39,936 nt of DNA. Origin: a virus. The number at the start of each line of letters is the position of its first letter. Within the stretch, counting starts at the first letter, position 1. The stretch covers positions 1-39,936 of IMG/VR virus record IMGVR_UViG_3300020182_000074, one strand, 5' to 3'. The position numbers were made by a program, and so were the translations under genes. Of the stretch, positions 16,158 to 25,526 are shown piece after piece. The notes under the pieces are model-generated. The model was not told where the DNA came from. It saw only the letters and a list, made by a program, of their open reading frames with translations, and searched no databases.

Positions 16158-17159
16158 TTAATAATCAAGTTTAATTCTAACCAATGCTTCTTTTGTAAAG
16201 TCTTTTAATAGAGGTTTAGAAAGTTTTGCTACTCCTAAACAATCATTTGTATCGTTATACAGCCCTACTGTTGTGATATATGACTGAGGATTATTTATCA
16301 TAGAATTATGTCTAAGTTCTCCTGAACCGGATATATTAGAAGGGTTATTTGAATAGTTAAATTCACTGTTTCTAACTCTAACAAAAATGTAATTTGAAGA
16401 AACTGTTTCTTCCGCATTCATTTTGAAAGATCCGCCAGCTCTAATTGCATTATATAGTATACCGTTATTTGCTCCGTTGTTATCACTTGATCCTGTTAGA
16501 ACTGCTAATGGACCTATTTCTGTATCAAGTGCTTGTGCGTTTAGTATTATTAATCCAACATCTGGTAAAAACTTACCGTAAGAGCCTGCTGTTGGAATAC
16601 CTGTTCCTCCATCGTGACTTACACCGTTAGATCCTGATATAATTTCGTACTCTCTTCCTGCATCGGTATATGTTACTGTAGATACCATTCCGCTATTGTC
16701 TGTTAATACTCTAGTAGAAGATCCCGAAATTAATGTAAGGTTAAATGTACCTGGTAGTAATTTTTCTTTGTACCTAGCTCTATCTAGCGATATAGCGAAT
16801 ATACCTTTTTGTGAAACTTTTCCGTCAAATTTAAAGTCTGATTCTTCATCTCCTAATACTAATGAGCGATACTGTCCGTAAACTGTTGCTGAAGGAGATT
16901 TTCCTGATACGTTTGTGTTAAATAGTGACGCTCCTGCTCCATCTTTATGTCCATAGGCTATTGAGTACTGTACTTCTGCATTGTTAAGTTCGGAGCCAGT
17001 TTGGTATACGTTTAAGTAGTAGTCCCCACTTGTAGAGGAGTCTTGGGTGGACGAAGTAAATGCTGCTGTTAGGTTGTAGGTTCCTGTTGACCATAACACT
17101 GATGAGATAGAATCTGCACTTACTACTATATCCTCGTTATCAAATTTTTTAAATGACAT
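16158..17159 (-). CDS. Virion structural protein, paralogue of the next gene downstream
   Basis: The 333 residues open MSFKKFDNEDIVVSADSISS and are strand-rich with many Ser/Gly. The end carries the same module as the 15096-16154 product: VRVRNSEFNYSNNPSNISGS, ITTVGLYNDTNDCLGVAKLS, KPLLKDFTKEALVRIKLDY. Proteins ending this way occur in large marine myophages next to tail genes. Tandem position and a common C-terminus point to gene duplication. Likely part of the baseplate rim or tail appendage. No enzyme motif is seen. Confidence 0.7.
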   Translation of the reverse strand: MSFKKFDNEDIVVSADSISSVLWSTGTYNLTAAFTSSTQDSSTSGDYYLNVYQTGSELNNAEVQYSIAYGHKDGAGASLFNTNVSGKSPSATVYGQYRSLVLGDEESDFKFDGKVSQKGIFAISLDRARYKEKLLPGTFNLTLISGSSTRVLTDNSGMVSTVTYTDAGREYEIISGSNGVSHDGGTGIPTAGSYGKFLPDVGLIILNAQALDTEIGPLAVLTGSSDNNGANNGILYNAIRAGGSFKMNAEETVSSNYIFVRVRNSEFNYSNNPSNISGSGELRHNSMINNPQSYITTVGLYNDTNDCLGVAKLSKPLLKDFTKEALVRIKLDY

Positions 17160-17165
17160 ATCTTA

Positions 17166-17825
17166 TTAGTTTGTTTTAGTAATTGTTATTGGAATAGTAA
17201 TTCTAGCTCCACTGTCTCTTCCTATAATTGAAATAGTACTTGAAAGAGCTGTATTGGATGTACCGAATAATGTGTTGATAGTTGTACCAGTTAAGTTAAT
17301 CGATGTACCTACTACTGTTTTAGATACATTAGTACCTAGAGTAGTACTTGCATTTAATCTATCTGCTTCTGCACTATTAATACCTACTCCTGTAAAGTTG
17401 GATAGTAGTCTAACATCTGCAATAGTTACAGTGTACCCGCTGGATTCAAACGCTTGTGATGCTCCTAGGTAGTTAAGTGTCTGTGGAGTGATTGTTAATG
17501 CTGCTCCTTGTTTTAATGTTATAGAGGCGAAACCTGCTTCTAATATCGGTAGTTTAGCAGTTCCTCTAGGTAGAGTAGCAAGTTTATATTTCATTACTTG
17601 AGTTTCATCTGCAAATGCTTCTAGTAGAGGCATATTTTCTACTGCTTCACCGTAGAATGCTGAGCCGGATGGATGAGAGGGATTATAAAGTGTGTAATCT
17701 ATTTCATCATCAGCTAAAGCAAATTGTGTTATTTTAAAAGAGCCATCTCCTCTAGCTAGTAACTCTCTTCCTTTTTTTGTAAGTATTGCATCGACTGTTA
17801 CGACACCGTTGTTTAAATATCCCAT
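17166..17825 (-). CDS. Conserved tail-module structural protein
   Basis: The 219 residues begin MGYLNNGVVTVDAILTKKGR, followed by GDGSFKITQFALADDEIDYT and YNPSHPSGSAFYGEAVENMP. This N-terminal block is highly conserved in marine T4-like phages, to my knowledge without an assigned role. The second half is a Thr/Ser/Asn-rich beta domain. A 59-nt gap precedes it, holding TATTTATA (17850-17843), so it may head its own late transcript. The order of genes (before the two paralogues and the fibre) suggests a peripheral tail or baseplate protein. Confidence 0.75.
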   Translation of the reverse strand: MGYLNNGVVTVDAILTKKGRELLARGDGSFKITQFALADDEIDYTLYNPSHPSGSAFYGEAVENMPLLEAFADETQVMKYKLATLPRGTAKLPILEAGFASITLKQGAALTITPQTLNYLGASQAFESSGYTVTIADVRLLSNFTGVGINSAEADRLNASTTLGTNVSKTVVGTSINLTGTTINTLFGTSNTALSSTISIIGRDSGARITIPITITKTN

Positions 17826-17842
17826 TTGTTAATGTTGTTTAT

Positions 17843-17850
17843 TATAAATA
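17843..17850 (-). promoter_or_regulatory. TATTTATA motif, possible late promoter element
   Basis: It reads TATTTATA on the minus strand, 17 nt before the ATG at 17825 in an AT-rich 59-nt gap. It is one of five such motifs placed upstream of late genes in this window. Confidence 0.25.
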
Positions 17851-17884
17851 TATTAATTTAATCTTTTCTACCTAGTCTTAATGT

Positions 17885-19693
17885 TTAAAGTGTACCGTCT
17901 TGTGATCCTGTTACGTATGTGTTAAATATAAACCCTTGGTTGTTAGTTTCTACTATAATCATCTCATCAGGAGCATCTTTTACTTTGTCTGGGTTTAGTA
18001 CAAATTTTGCATTAGAAAAAGGTATAACCCTATTACCTTGTAGGTCTATTAGCCTATCTCCTGATGCTAGTGAAATTATGTGGTTATCATTGGCACTATC
18101 ACCTGCGTCCAAATTGGCGTTTCCATCTGGTCCTCTACCTCTTAGTACCTGTACTGTTTTTACTTCTCTTATTACTGTCCCGCCGGCATCGTACTTTGTT
18201 GATACCGATATAACCTGCATATACTCTTTCTTTTCTGATAGTCCTGAACCGGATTCAAATGAAAGTAAATCTCCTGGTAGTATTTTCTGACCGTATCCTT
18301 CTACAAATATATCAAAAGTGTGTGTTGCACTCCCTTCTATTTCATAAGCATTTGGACCGGTATAAAACTCACCTACGTTTCCAACTCTTGTTGCTGGTTT
18401 ATCTCTGACGCCTGTAAACGATATCTCTTCAAATGCATTTTCATATTCTTTTCTTAATCCGTCTGAACCTGATATACCGTTTAGTAAGCTGTTTATATTT
18501 AACCATGATCTACCGTAAGCTTGTGTGTTATCAAAGGAACTAGATATAGAACCTTCAGTCAACCTCAATACATTAATAGTTTGGGCGTTTATAGCAGAAT
18601 CTATTCCACTGAATTCTTCTTTGGAAGTTTTAGATCCTCTATACCTTGCATTAGATACACCTATTGATGTATAGTTAGAATCTTGAACTTCAGCAGGTTC
18701 TGCGTAAGGTGTAAACTCTGGTGTTGCGTACCTTACTTCGGTATAGTTTGTTGTCTTGTCTAACGATGTTATCGTTCCTATAACTCTCTTAAGTGGTGTT
18801 GCGCCACTGTAGCTTATTCCTGGGCTATTAATTACTTTTATTCTGGTGTATATAAAATCACCATAGCTACCAGATGGAATTACTTGTCTATATGGGTTGA
18901 TAGTCTTTAAATAACTACCGTCAGTATATTCTACTAGTGCTAATGTATGTGTTTCGCCAGTACCGGAGAAGTTACTCTGTGGGTTAATCTCAAGTTTAAC
19001 TGTAAAGATGTGGTTATATTTCTCCTCGGGGTCTTTTAATATTACTGCACCGTTTACGTTACCTAGTGCGTTTACAATTGAGTCCCTAGTTACAGAGACC
19101 TCTACCTCTGTATCATTTCTAAATGGAGCTGGTGCTGTGGTAACAGTACTTTGGCCAGCGGTTGTGTTAAATACTGTATTATTTACAAATGAATTATGGT
19201 CCTCATCGTCAAATCCGATCCTGTTAACTTCTATTCCAACTGCTGCGTTAAAGTTAGAAGGGTGTACAGTACCTGCAGATCTATTTAACTTATACCTCTT
19301 AGTACCTGTTCGAATGTCTTCTGAATTACTTATCAATACGTTATAATCATTGTTATAAAAGTTTTCTGAAATAAATGGATCAAATACAACAGATGATGAT
19401 AAGCTTGAAGATATATCGGCAAATGTAAGATCTACATTATCAATAAAGAAGTAGTTGCCTTTTTTTGTTGCTGATATCTTTTTAAATGAGCTGAAATCTC
19501 CTGAGCTTGTTATTTTCATTTTTAAACTCTGGAGGTTCTGTAATGTAGGCACTACGTCAATACCTCCAATAGCATTTTCATGTACCGTAAGAGCTCGTAC
19601 TATGTGGTCTCCAGACAATGAATCTACATTATAGAATGCTCTAATTTCTCCATTATTTGGGTTTGTGTTTGCAAATTGTGTTATGTTAGCCAT
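17885..19693 (-). CDS. Virion structural protein, unknown
   Basis: The 602 residues begin MANITQFANTNPNNGEIRAF and are predicted to be mostly beta strand, with many Ser, Thr, Asn and Gly and few Cys. Segments such as SATHTFDIFVEGYGQKILPG and MQVISVSTKYDAGGTVIREV look like small beta-sandwich domains. It lies between the Hint-containing tail protein and the conserved 219-residue protein, all on one strand with short gaps, so a role in the tail or baseplate is very likely. I see no signal, membrane segment or catalytic motif. Confidence 0.7.
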   Translation of the reverse strand: MANITQFANTNPNNGEIRAFYNVDSLSGDHIVRALTVHENAIGGIDVVPTLQNLQSLKMKITSSGDFSSFKKISATKKGNYFFIDNVDLTFADISSSLSSSVVFDPFISENFYNNDYNVLISNSEDIRTGTKRYKLNRSAGTVHPSNFNAAVGIEVNRIGFDDEDHNSFVNNTVFNTTAGQSTVTTAPAPFRNDTEVEVSVTRDSIVNALGNVNGAVILKDPEEKYNHIFTVKLEINPQSNFSGTGETHTLALVEYTDGSYLKTINPYRQVIPSGSYGDFIYTRIKVINSPGISYSGATPLKRVIGTITSLDKTTNYTEVRYATPEFTPYAEPAEVQDSNYTSIGVSNARYRGSKTSKEEFSGIDSAINAQTINVLRLTEGSISSSFDNTQAYGRSWLNINSLLNGISGSDGLRKEYENAFEEISFTGVRDKPATRVGNVGEFYTGPNAYEIEGSATHTFDIFVEGYGQKILPGDLLSFESGSGLSEKKEYMQVISVSTKYDAGGTVIREVKTVQVLRGRGPDGNANLDAGDSANDNHIISLASGDRLIDLQGNRVIPFSNAKFVLNPDKVKDAPDEMIIVETNNQGFIFNTYVTGSQDGTL

Positions 19694-19717
19694 ATTACTA
19701 TTCTATATTATTTTTCT

Positions 19718-22700
19718 TTACTTTGTATTGTGAGATAGTATACCGTTGCTTATGTATGTACGACATTTTTCTACTGTAAGGCTTACTACCTTTTGTTTAG
19801 CCCCTTCTTTTATACTCCTTATTGTCTTTCCTGATGCTTTCTGTTCTACTTTTATATCTCTTAAGGCAATAAATTTACTTTCTTCTTCTATATACACTCT
19901 ATGTCCTGGTGTAGCTATAAGTACTGTTCCATCTTCAAATTCAATTTCTAGTGTTTCTTTTTCTGTTGATGAAATTTCTTTACGTATAACTATATCTTCA
20001 AACCACTCTAATGTATCTTCATGTTGAGTCCTAATAATATCTCCAACCTGCAACTCTTCAGCTAGTTTCTGTTTACCGGTTTTCATTAAAATATTGGTGT
20101 CCATACTAACACATAGTTCCTCCTGTTCCCAACCTTGAGCGTCAGAAAATATGTAAGTGTAACCGTCTTTGGTAATTTTCTTATTGAAATTTCCAAATCG
20201 TGAGTTATTTCCAGAATTTTCTGTAACGATGGCTGTAAAAACATTACTGTTCCCTTTTCCATAAGTACGATCTCCATTCACTGAATAGTATGGGTTGTAT
20301 GCTTGAAGCCAACCACCTGGTGCTAGTACTTGCATTTGGTAGTCCGTGTTACCTACGTATGATCCATTGTTTTTTGCTCTTACATAATAAGAACTTGTTT
20401 GTGCGTAACCGGTTACATTAATATAGGTTGGTGGTGTATTTCCGTTGGATGCGTTTTCCCAATCATAATCATATTCTGGTTTGTGTATTACGGATGCTGT
20501 GTAGTATGTTCCTACGTTACCGAAGGTATCAGTAAGGTATATGTACCCAAATACAGTATTACCGTAATCAACGCTAGAGAAATCTTGATTTATATAATCG
20601 TCGAATACAACACTTGATGTACCTGGTGTTGCTGATGATGCGCTTACGTATGTTGTGGTTGCTGTTCGTTGAGTTGCACCAGTATGATTACCATCAAAAA
20701 TTACTGAGACTGTACCGTTAAAGTCTACAGAGTGGTTTACATGGACTTTATATCTAGCAGTGTAATTTACAGACTGTGTTAGTAATAGTACACCGCTTTC
20801 TCGAATTGCAAAGTATCCTGAATATCCTGATGGTACTGCAACTTGTTTAGGTATTACTTTACCGTGGTGGTGGCTTGCTGTATGAACTGTTGATTCTGGT
20901 GATACGTTCCCTACTGCATCTCTTAGTTTAACACTTAGTGTAATATCGTCTCCATCTGATAAGGTAGAACAGTTTACACTTCCAAAAACGGATGATTGGG
21001 CAGCACCTAGTGCTGTATGAACTTCATTACTACTTTCATCTGATGCAGTTACTATCAGTGTAGTACCTACCTCGCAGTTATATACTCTGTAAGGAACGGA
21101 AGTAACGTTGTTGGATGTTATTGAAGAATTATACCATGCTGCTGAAGGGGCTAGAGGAGCAGTATTGTCTAATGTACTACAGTTCGTTATACTGAGTATA
21201 GTTCCATCTGTCTCTATCTCCATGGCAAATATTTCTACTGTATTACCTGTCTGTATTGCTGCGCTATAGAAATCACCTGATCCATTTCCTTGAAAAACTG
21301 AAGCACCGTTAATATCTAGATAAACTTTATCACTTCCGTTTGCTAAGGGTGGTGATGTGGTACCATTGTGGTAGAATTGATATGCATCTGATACAAACGT
21401 GAAAGCTCCACATGCAGCAATATTAGTATTATACTCTGTAGGGTTAAGGCTATCCATTATGTATAGTGACTCTAATACATCGGCACCACTTTGCTCTACT
21501 GAGGTTATATTAAATTTTGTTACCGGGTGAGATAGATATTTAAATGGATTATTAGCATTTAATTCTCCATCAGTTACAGTAATAGTAGAGCCTGATAGTT
21601 CTCCATTATATTTTGGAGATTCATCTGCTATATTTTTTGTAATGGAACCACTCATAGTTTTCACTTCTTCGTTATAAAACGTAGTAGCGTTATGTCTTAT
21701 GTTAGTTCTTGATTTGTTTTTTCCGCCGCTCCAATAAGGGATAGGGTATGAACTAGAATGTAACATGAAGGTTGCCATTACACTGTTTAAGGAAGATGGG
21801 TTATTTGCCACGTTTCCTGATGTTCCAAGCTGTTTTTGTGTTATTCTTAAAGTATCTCCGTCTTCAAATTTAGTTACAATTTCTAATTCAAATCTATACT
21901 TTTGCGCATTAGAACTTTCGATAGCATCTCTAAATGCTAATGCTTTTGTTGCTGCTGAACTACTTACTGGGATTACCACTCCTACATTGGAGCTGTAAAT
22001 GTCTCCGGTTGTTCCGGCATTTCTTACTTGGTAAGATTTTGTTAAAACAGGTAGAACGTTAGAAGTAAGGATTAAACATTGATTCGCAGCAGTTGGAGAG
22101 TAATCAGAATACTTAAATGTAAGTTCTGTAGTTGCTGCTGTAGGTTCTTCAATAATAAAACCATTTAGTGGAGTATAGAATTTATGTATTTCTTTTTTAA
22201 CTCCTACAGAACCTGATTGTTCAAATGCTGCTAGTATTACATCGTTTGGAAGTGGATCAAAAACGTGGTAATCGTTACTGTCATCAAATCTGGCGGACCA
22301 TCTACTGCTTGAGTTTTGTAGGTTATAAGCTATACACACTAGGTTTGGGTGATGTATATTAGCATCAAATGAAGTGTTTCCTGGGAATCTATTATCAATT
22401 GACTCAGAGCTGAACATTACATAGAAGTCTTGATGTATACTTGTGGTTGATCCTGTAGGATGTATTTCGTAGGGTGTACCTATAAACTTATCTTTTATAA
22501 CTGGATCTGTACCTATTATATTTCCTGGTTTGTATACTTCTTCTATATCATACTCAGTTCCATCTGGATGATAAAATACTGTACCCTGTGGTACTATTTC
22601 ACCGTAGTCTACTGATCCAGTAGCAAAATTTATATGAAAATTGATATCTGAATGTCCTCCTACCTTACCTGGGCTAAAATCAACAGGTAGTCCTTTTAAG

Positions 22701-25495
22701 TGTTTATTTTCCGGTAATACTTTATCATTGTATACTCCTGCTGAAGAACCTGTTACAAATGCTGTATCTATGCTTGCTGAGTAAGTATTGTCGGTTCCTT
22801 CAACAGAGGGTGATTTAATTTTAGATCTCTCTAACTTATGTGGCTGTATGATAATACCTACATCTAAATTTGCATTAGAAGGTACAAAATCTTTAATCAT
22901 CTTAAAGAGTACGTTATCGTAAAATTTAAAAATACGTACAAAATCTTTTAAGTTATAATTTAAATATTCTTTTCCTAGATCCGGAAAAATATTATACTTC
23001 AGTCTCTCTAACGTGTACTTATACTTATCATCAGGTGATTCATAAACATCCTTATTAAGGTCTCTAGGATCTCCAATCCAATCATCTAGACTAAATTGCG
23101 AAGATTGGAAGGATGGTCTTATTAGGTCTGTTTGTTCAGTAATGTATTTATTTAATACTGTAGAAGGTGAAAATCCTACTTCTACTTTTCTTGACTTATT
23201 TATGTTAGTAGACCTATTATCTCCTGCTGGTGCTTCTAATGTTATTGACCTATTTCCAGTTAGTACTTTGCCGTCTTCTGGGGTTGTGGATTTTACGGTT
23301 ACGCTCTTTATAGAAGATGTATAGGTATTTTCTGGTCCAAAATATATAGAGTCTTCCTGCTGCCCAAATGTTTTAATTGTTAAAAAATCTTTAGGTATAC
23401 CAAAGCAGTTTATAAGTGCTCTTAGTCCTCGTTCTGTACCTTTGGATTTAAGTAGAAGCGGTATATTATGGTAAAGTCTTTTGTATACACTTGCTTCATA
23501 ATCTTTTGTAGATATAGACTTATTGGTAGAAGTAATACCTCCTGTGAATGCGGTTGACATTCCTCCGGATATTTTATCTACTCCATAAAAGCTAGACCCT
23601 GTTACCCATGCTAGATTTCCTTGCGGACCTGCTATTGTTTGTTTTATTATTATCTCTCCAGCTATGGATGATGATTCATAAGTAAATTCTGCACCGTGAC
23701 CATTATTACTCTTTATAGCGTTACTAAATCGATACTCTCTTGTTGTTGCTGCTGTATACGTCGCTGGTTCCCCTATATAAAATAGTGTATTACCTGTTGT
23801 TGCATCAATTGTAGATGTTTTTGATATATCGTTAGTCGCTTGGTATGTAATTGTTGTTCCTTGTACAGAGGTTAAAGTAAGTGTCATATTACTGTCTGCA
23901 GTATTTGAATCACTTCTAAATCTTATAAAGCCACTTGCAAACTCTGCTTCAACAAAAGGACCTGCGTAGTGGTTTATTACTTCGCTTTGACTGCCGCTGT
24001 CGTATGTATCCTGTATAATGTAGCTGAACAAATCGTTTGCACCTTCAGTAGAATTGTATAGTTTTAAACCCATACTCTTTACTGCTTCTTGTACTAAGTC
24101 TTTAGATATACCATAATCTAACCTGTTGTCTGTATCATATTTATCTGTTAGAGCTTTAGTATATATCCATAAGTTATCGTAATGCTGACCGAGCATATGG
24201 GTGAATGTAATAGCTGCTTTATTATTATCATCGTCTGCTATATATCCTGGTAGAAATCCGGTTAACAGATCTAGGTTTCTTGCATCATAAGCAGATGCAG
24301 ATGATAACTGTTCGTTAAACCATGTTACCGATGATGTGTTGTTTATCTCTAAATTTATATAGGGTTTATCATCATTAGATTTAGGCCACGATTTAGATCC
24401 ACTTTCATAGTATAAGAACCTTTCATAGTGATCAAAATTATTTACTATTCCGTCTATTAGATTCTTTGTTGCTACTATACTTCCGCTTGCTGCTGTTGTA
24501 TTAGGATTGTTAATTCCCTGTTCTGCAAGTAAGTCACTCTCGTATGCTTCTAGTAAGCTTACTTTATATTTAAAGTTTCTGAGTCTTTCTTCAGCAGAAG
24601 AAAAGTGAATAAAGTTTTCGTATTCTCTATGGTCTATGCCGATGTTTGCACTCTTTTCATTTATGAGTGAAAATAATTCTTTATTAGAGTTACTAGACTC
24701 ATAGCTAAATAAATCGTTTAATTTAAAGTACTCTGTAGGTGTACTGTCTTGAGTCTCTAATTCTACGGAAAAGTTTGCTTGTCTTAGTTTTGGAGGCTGT
24801 CTTTCTTCTTCCTCTATATCCGGTATAACTAAAGTAGCTATTGAATCTGATATTTTTTCTACTAGTTGAACCTCACTCTTAATATCGTATTTATCAGGTA
24901 ATGGTTCATATAACCTCAGTGCAACTGTGTATTTATTATCTAGTTGGAATGTATCTATATTTGTTATTATCAGAAGATCATTATCCCCCATGTTAAGAGA
25001 AAGTTCTTCAAAGTAACTTTTACTCTGTATCTTTTCTTTTAGTTCATCTGTTTTGTTAATTAGGTCGTTTACCTTTATCTTATCAGAGTATAGTAGAACT
25101 TCTTTACGGTCTGTTGATATACTGTGTATATATAAATCTTGCTTACCGTTACCGATTGTAAATACATCGTTTAGAAAGTGAAATAGTACTTTTACTTTAG
25201 TACGTGCAAATCCTTGCTGTATGGCTAGTTCAGCAGGTTTTAATTCTATTTCTGTTGATTTTTGATCTGCTGTAGGTATACTTAGATTCGGGACCGGTAG
25301 TGAGTAGTTATACGAAGAGTACAGTCTATAGTTATTTACCGTATAAAAATGAGTTTCAATATAATGCTTATTAAAGTCAAACTCCTTATTAACTTTAAAA
25401 TTATCTATTAAGTTAAGATCTTTACTTGAGTATTGCTCTACATCAGGTAGGTTATTAGCAATAATATCTTGTGAAGTGTATGTTACTTTAGCCAT
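19718..25495 (-). CDS. Giant tail/baseplate protein ending in a Hint (intein-type) domain
   Basis: This is the largest gene in the window (1925 residues). The first 1000 or so residues resemble baseplate proteins of marine myophages in position and composition. About 1400-1780 is beta-rich, with Ig-like turns (DNTAPLAPSA, LRDAVGNVSP, LTDTFGNVGT) suggesting adhesion modules. Residues 1795-1923 form a Hint domain: Cys1795 in LCVSMDTNILM, the block-B signature ATPGHRV, and the closing block TYISNGILSHN, followed by Thr-Lys and the stop. All residues needed for N-S acyl shift, Asn cyclisation and a +1 nucleophile are present. The domain may remove itself from the mature tail protein or attach the end to another molecule. 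Confidence 0.8.
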   Translation of the reverse strand: MAKVTYTSQDIIANNLPDVEQYSSKDLNLIDNFKVNKEFDFNKHYIETHFYTVNNYRLYSSYNYSLPVPNLSIPTADQKSTEIELKPAELAIQQGFARTKVKVLFHFLNDVFTIGNGKQDLYIHSISTDRKEVLLYSDKIKVNDLINKTDELKEKIQSKSYFEELSLNMGDNDLLIITNIDTFQLDNKYTVALRLYEPLPDKYDIKSEVQLVEKISDSIATLVIPDIEEEERQPPKLRQANFSVELETQDSTPTEYFKLNDLFSYESSNSNKELFSLINEKSANIGIDHREYENFIHFSSAEERLRNFKYKVSLLEAYESDLLAEQGINNPNTTAASGSIVATKNLIDGIVNNFDHYERFLYYESGSKSWPKSNDDKPYINLEINNTSSVTWFNEQLSSASAYDARNLDLLTGFLPGYIADDDNNKAAITFTHMLGQHYDNLWIYTKALTDKYDTDNRLDYGISKDLVQEAVKSMGLKLYNSTEGANDLFSYIIQDTYDSGSQSEVINHYAGPFVEAEFASGFIRFRSDSNTADSNMTLTLTSVQGTTITYQATNDISKTSTIDATTGNTLFYIGEPATYTAATTREYRFSNAIKSNNGHGAEFTYESSSIAGEIIIKQTIAGPQGNLAWVTGSSFYGVDKISGGMSTAFTGGITSTNKSISTKDYEASVYKRLYHNIPLLLKSKGTERGLRALINCFGIPKDFLTIKTFGQQEDSIYFGPENTYTSSIKSVTVKSTTPEDGKVLTGNRSITLEAPAGDNRSTNINKSRKVEVGFSPSTVLNKYITEQTDLIRPSFQSSQFSLDDWIGDPRDLNKDVYESPDDKYKYTLERLKYNIFPDLGKEYLNYNLKDFVRIFKFYDNVLFKMIKDFVPSNANLDVGIIIQPHKLERSKIKSPSVEGTDNTYSASIDTAFVTGSSAGVYNDKVLPENKHLKGLPVDFSPGKVGGHSDINFHINFATGSVDYGEIVPQGTVFYHPDGTEYDIEEVYKPGNIIGTDPVIKDKFIGTPYEIHPTGSTTSIHQDFYVMFSSESIDNRFPGNTSFDANIHHPNLVCIAYNLQNSSSRWSARFDDSNDYHVFDPLPNDVILAAFEQSGSVGVKKEIHKFYTPLNGFIIEEPTAATTELTFKYSDYSPTAANQCLILTSNVLPVLTKSYQVRNAGTTGDIYSSNVGVVIPVSSSAATKALAFRDAIESSNAQKYRFELEIVTKFEDGDTLRITQKQLGTSGNVANNPSSLNSVMATFMLHSSSYPIPYWSGGKNKSRTNIRHNATTFYNEEVKTMSGSITKNIADESPKYNGELSGSTITVTDGELNANNPFKYLSHPVTKFNITSVEQSGADVLESLYIMDSLNPTEYNTNIAACGAFTFVSDAYQFYHNGTTSPPLANGSDKVYLDINGASVFQGNGSGDFYSAAIQTGNTVEIFAMEIETDGTILSITNCSTLDNTAPLAPSAAWYNSSITSNNVTSVPYRVYNCEVGTTLIVTASDESSNEVHTALGAAQSSVFGSVNCSTLSDGDDITLSVKLRDAVGNVSPESTVHTASHHHGKVIPKQVAVPSGYSGYFAIRESGVLLLTQSVNYTARYKVHVNHSVDFNGTVSVIFDGNHTGATQRTATTTYVSASSATPGTSSVVFDDYINQDFSSVDYGNTVFGYIYLTDTFGNVGTYYTASVIHKPEYDYDWENASNGNTPPTYINVTGYAQTSSYYVRAKNNGSYVGNTDYQMQVLAPGGWLQAYNPYYSVNGDRTYGKGNSNVFTAIVTENSGNNSRFGNFNKKITKDGYTYIFSDAQGWEQEELCVSMDTNILMKTGKQKLAEELQVGDIIRTQHEDTLEWFEDIVIRKEISSTEKETLEIEFEDGTVLIATPGHRVYIEEESKFIALRDIKVEQKASGKTIRSIKEGAKQKVVSLTVEKCRTYISNGILSHNTK

Positions 25496-25526
25496 TTACT
25501 TTTTTTATTTTAATCTATTTCCTACT

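Noticed and set aside
19718-20113. Classical mobile intein with homing endonuclease
   Set aside because: The domain is only about 129 residues with no endonuclease insert, and the C-extein is two residues, so it is not a standard mobile intein.
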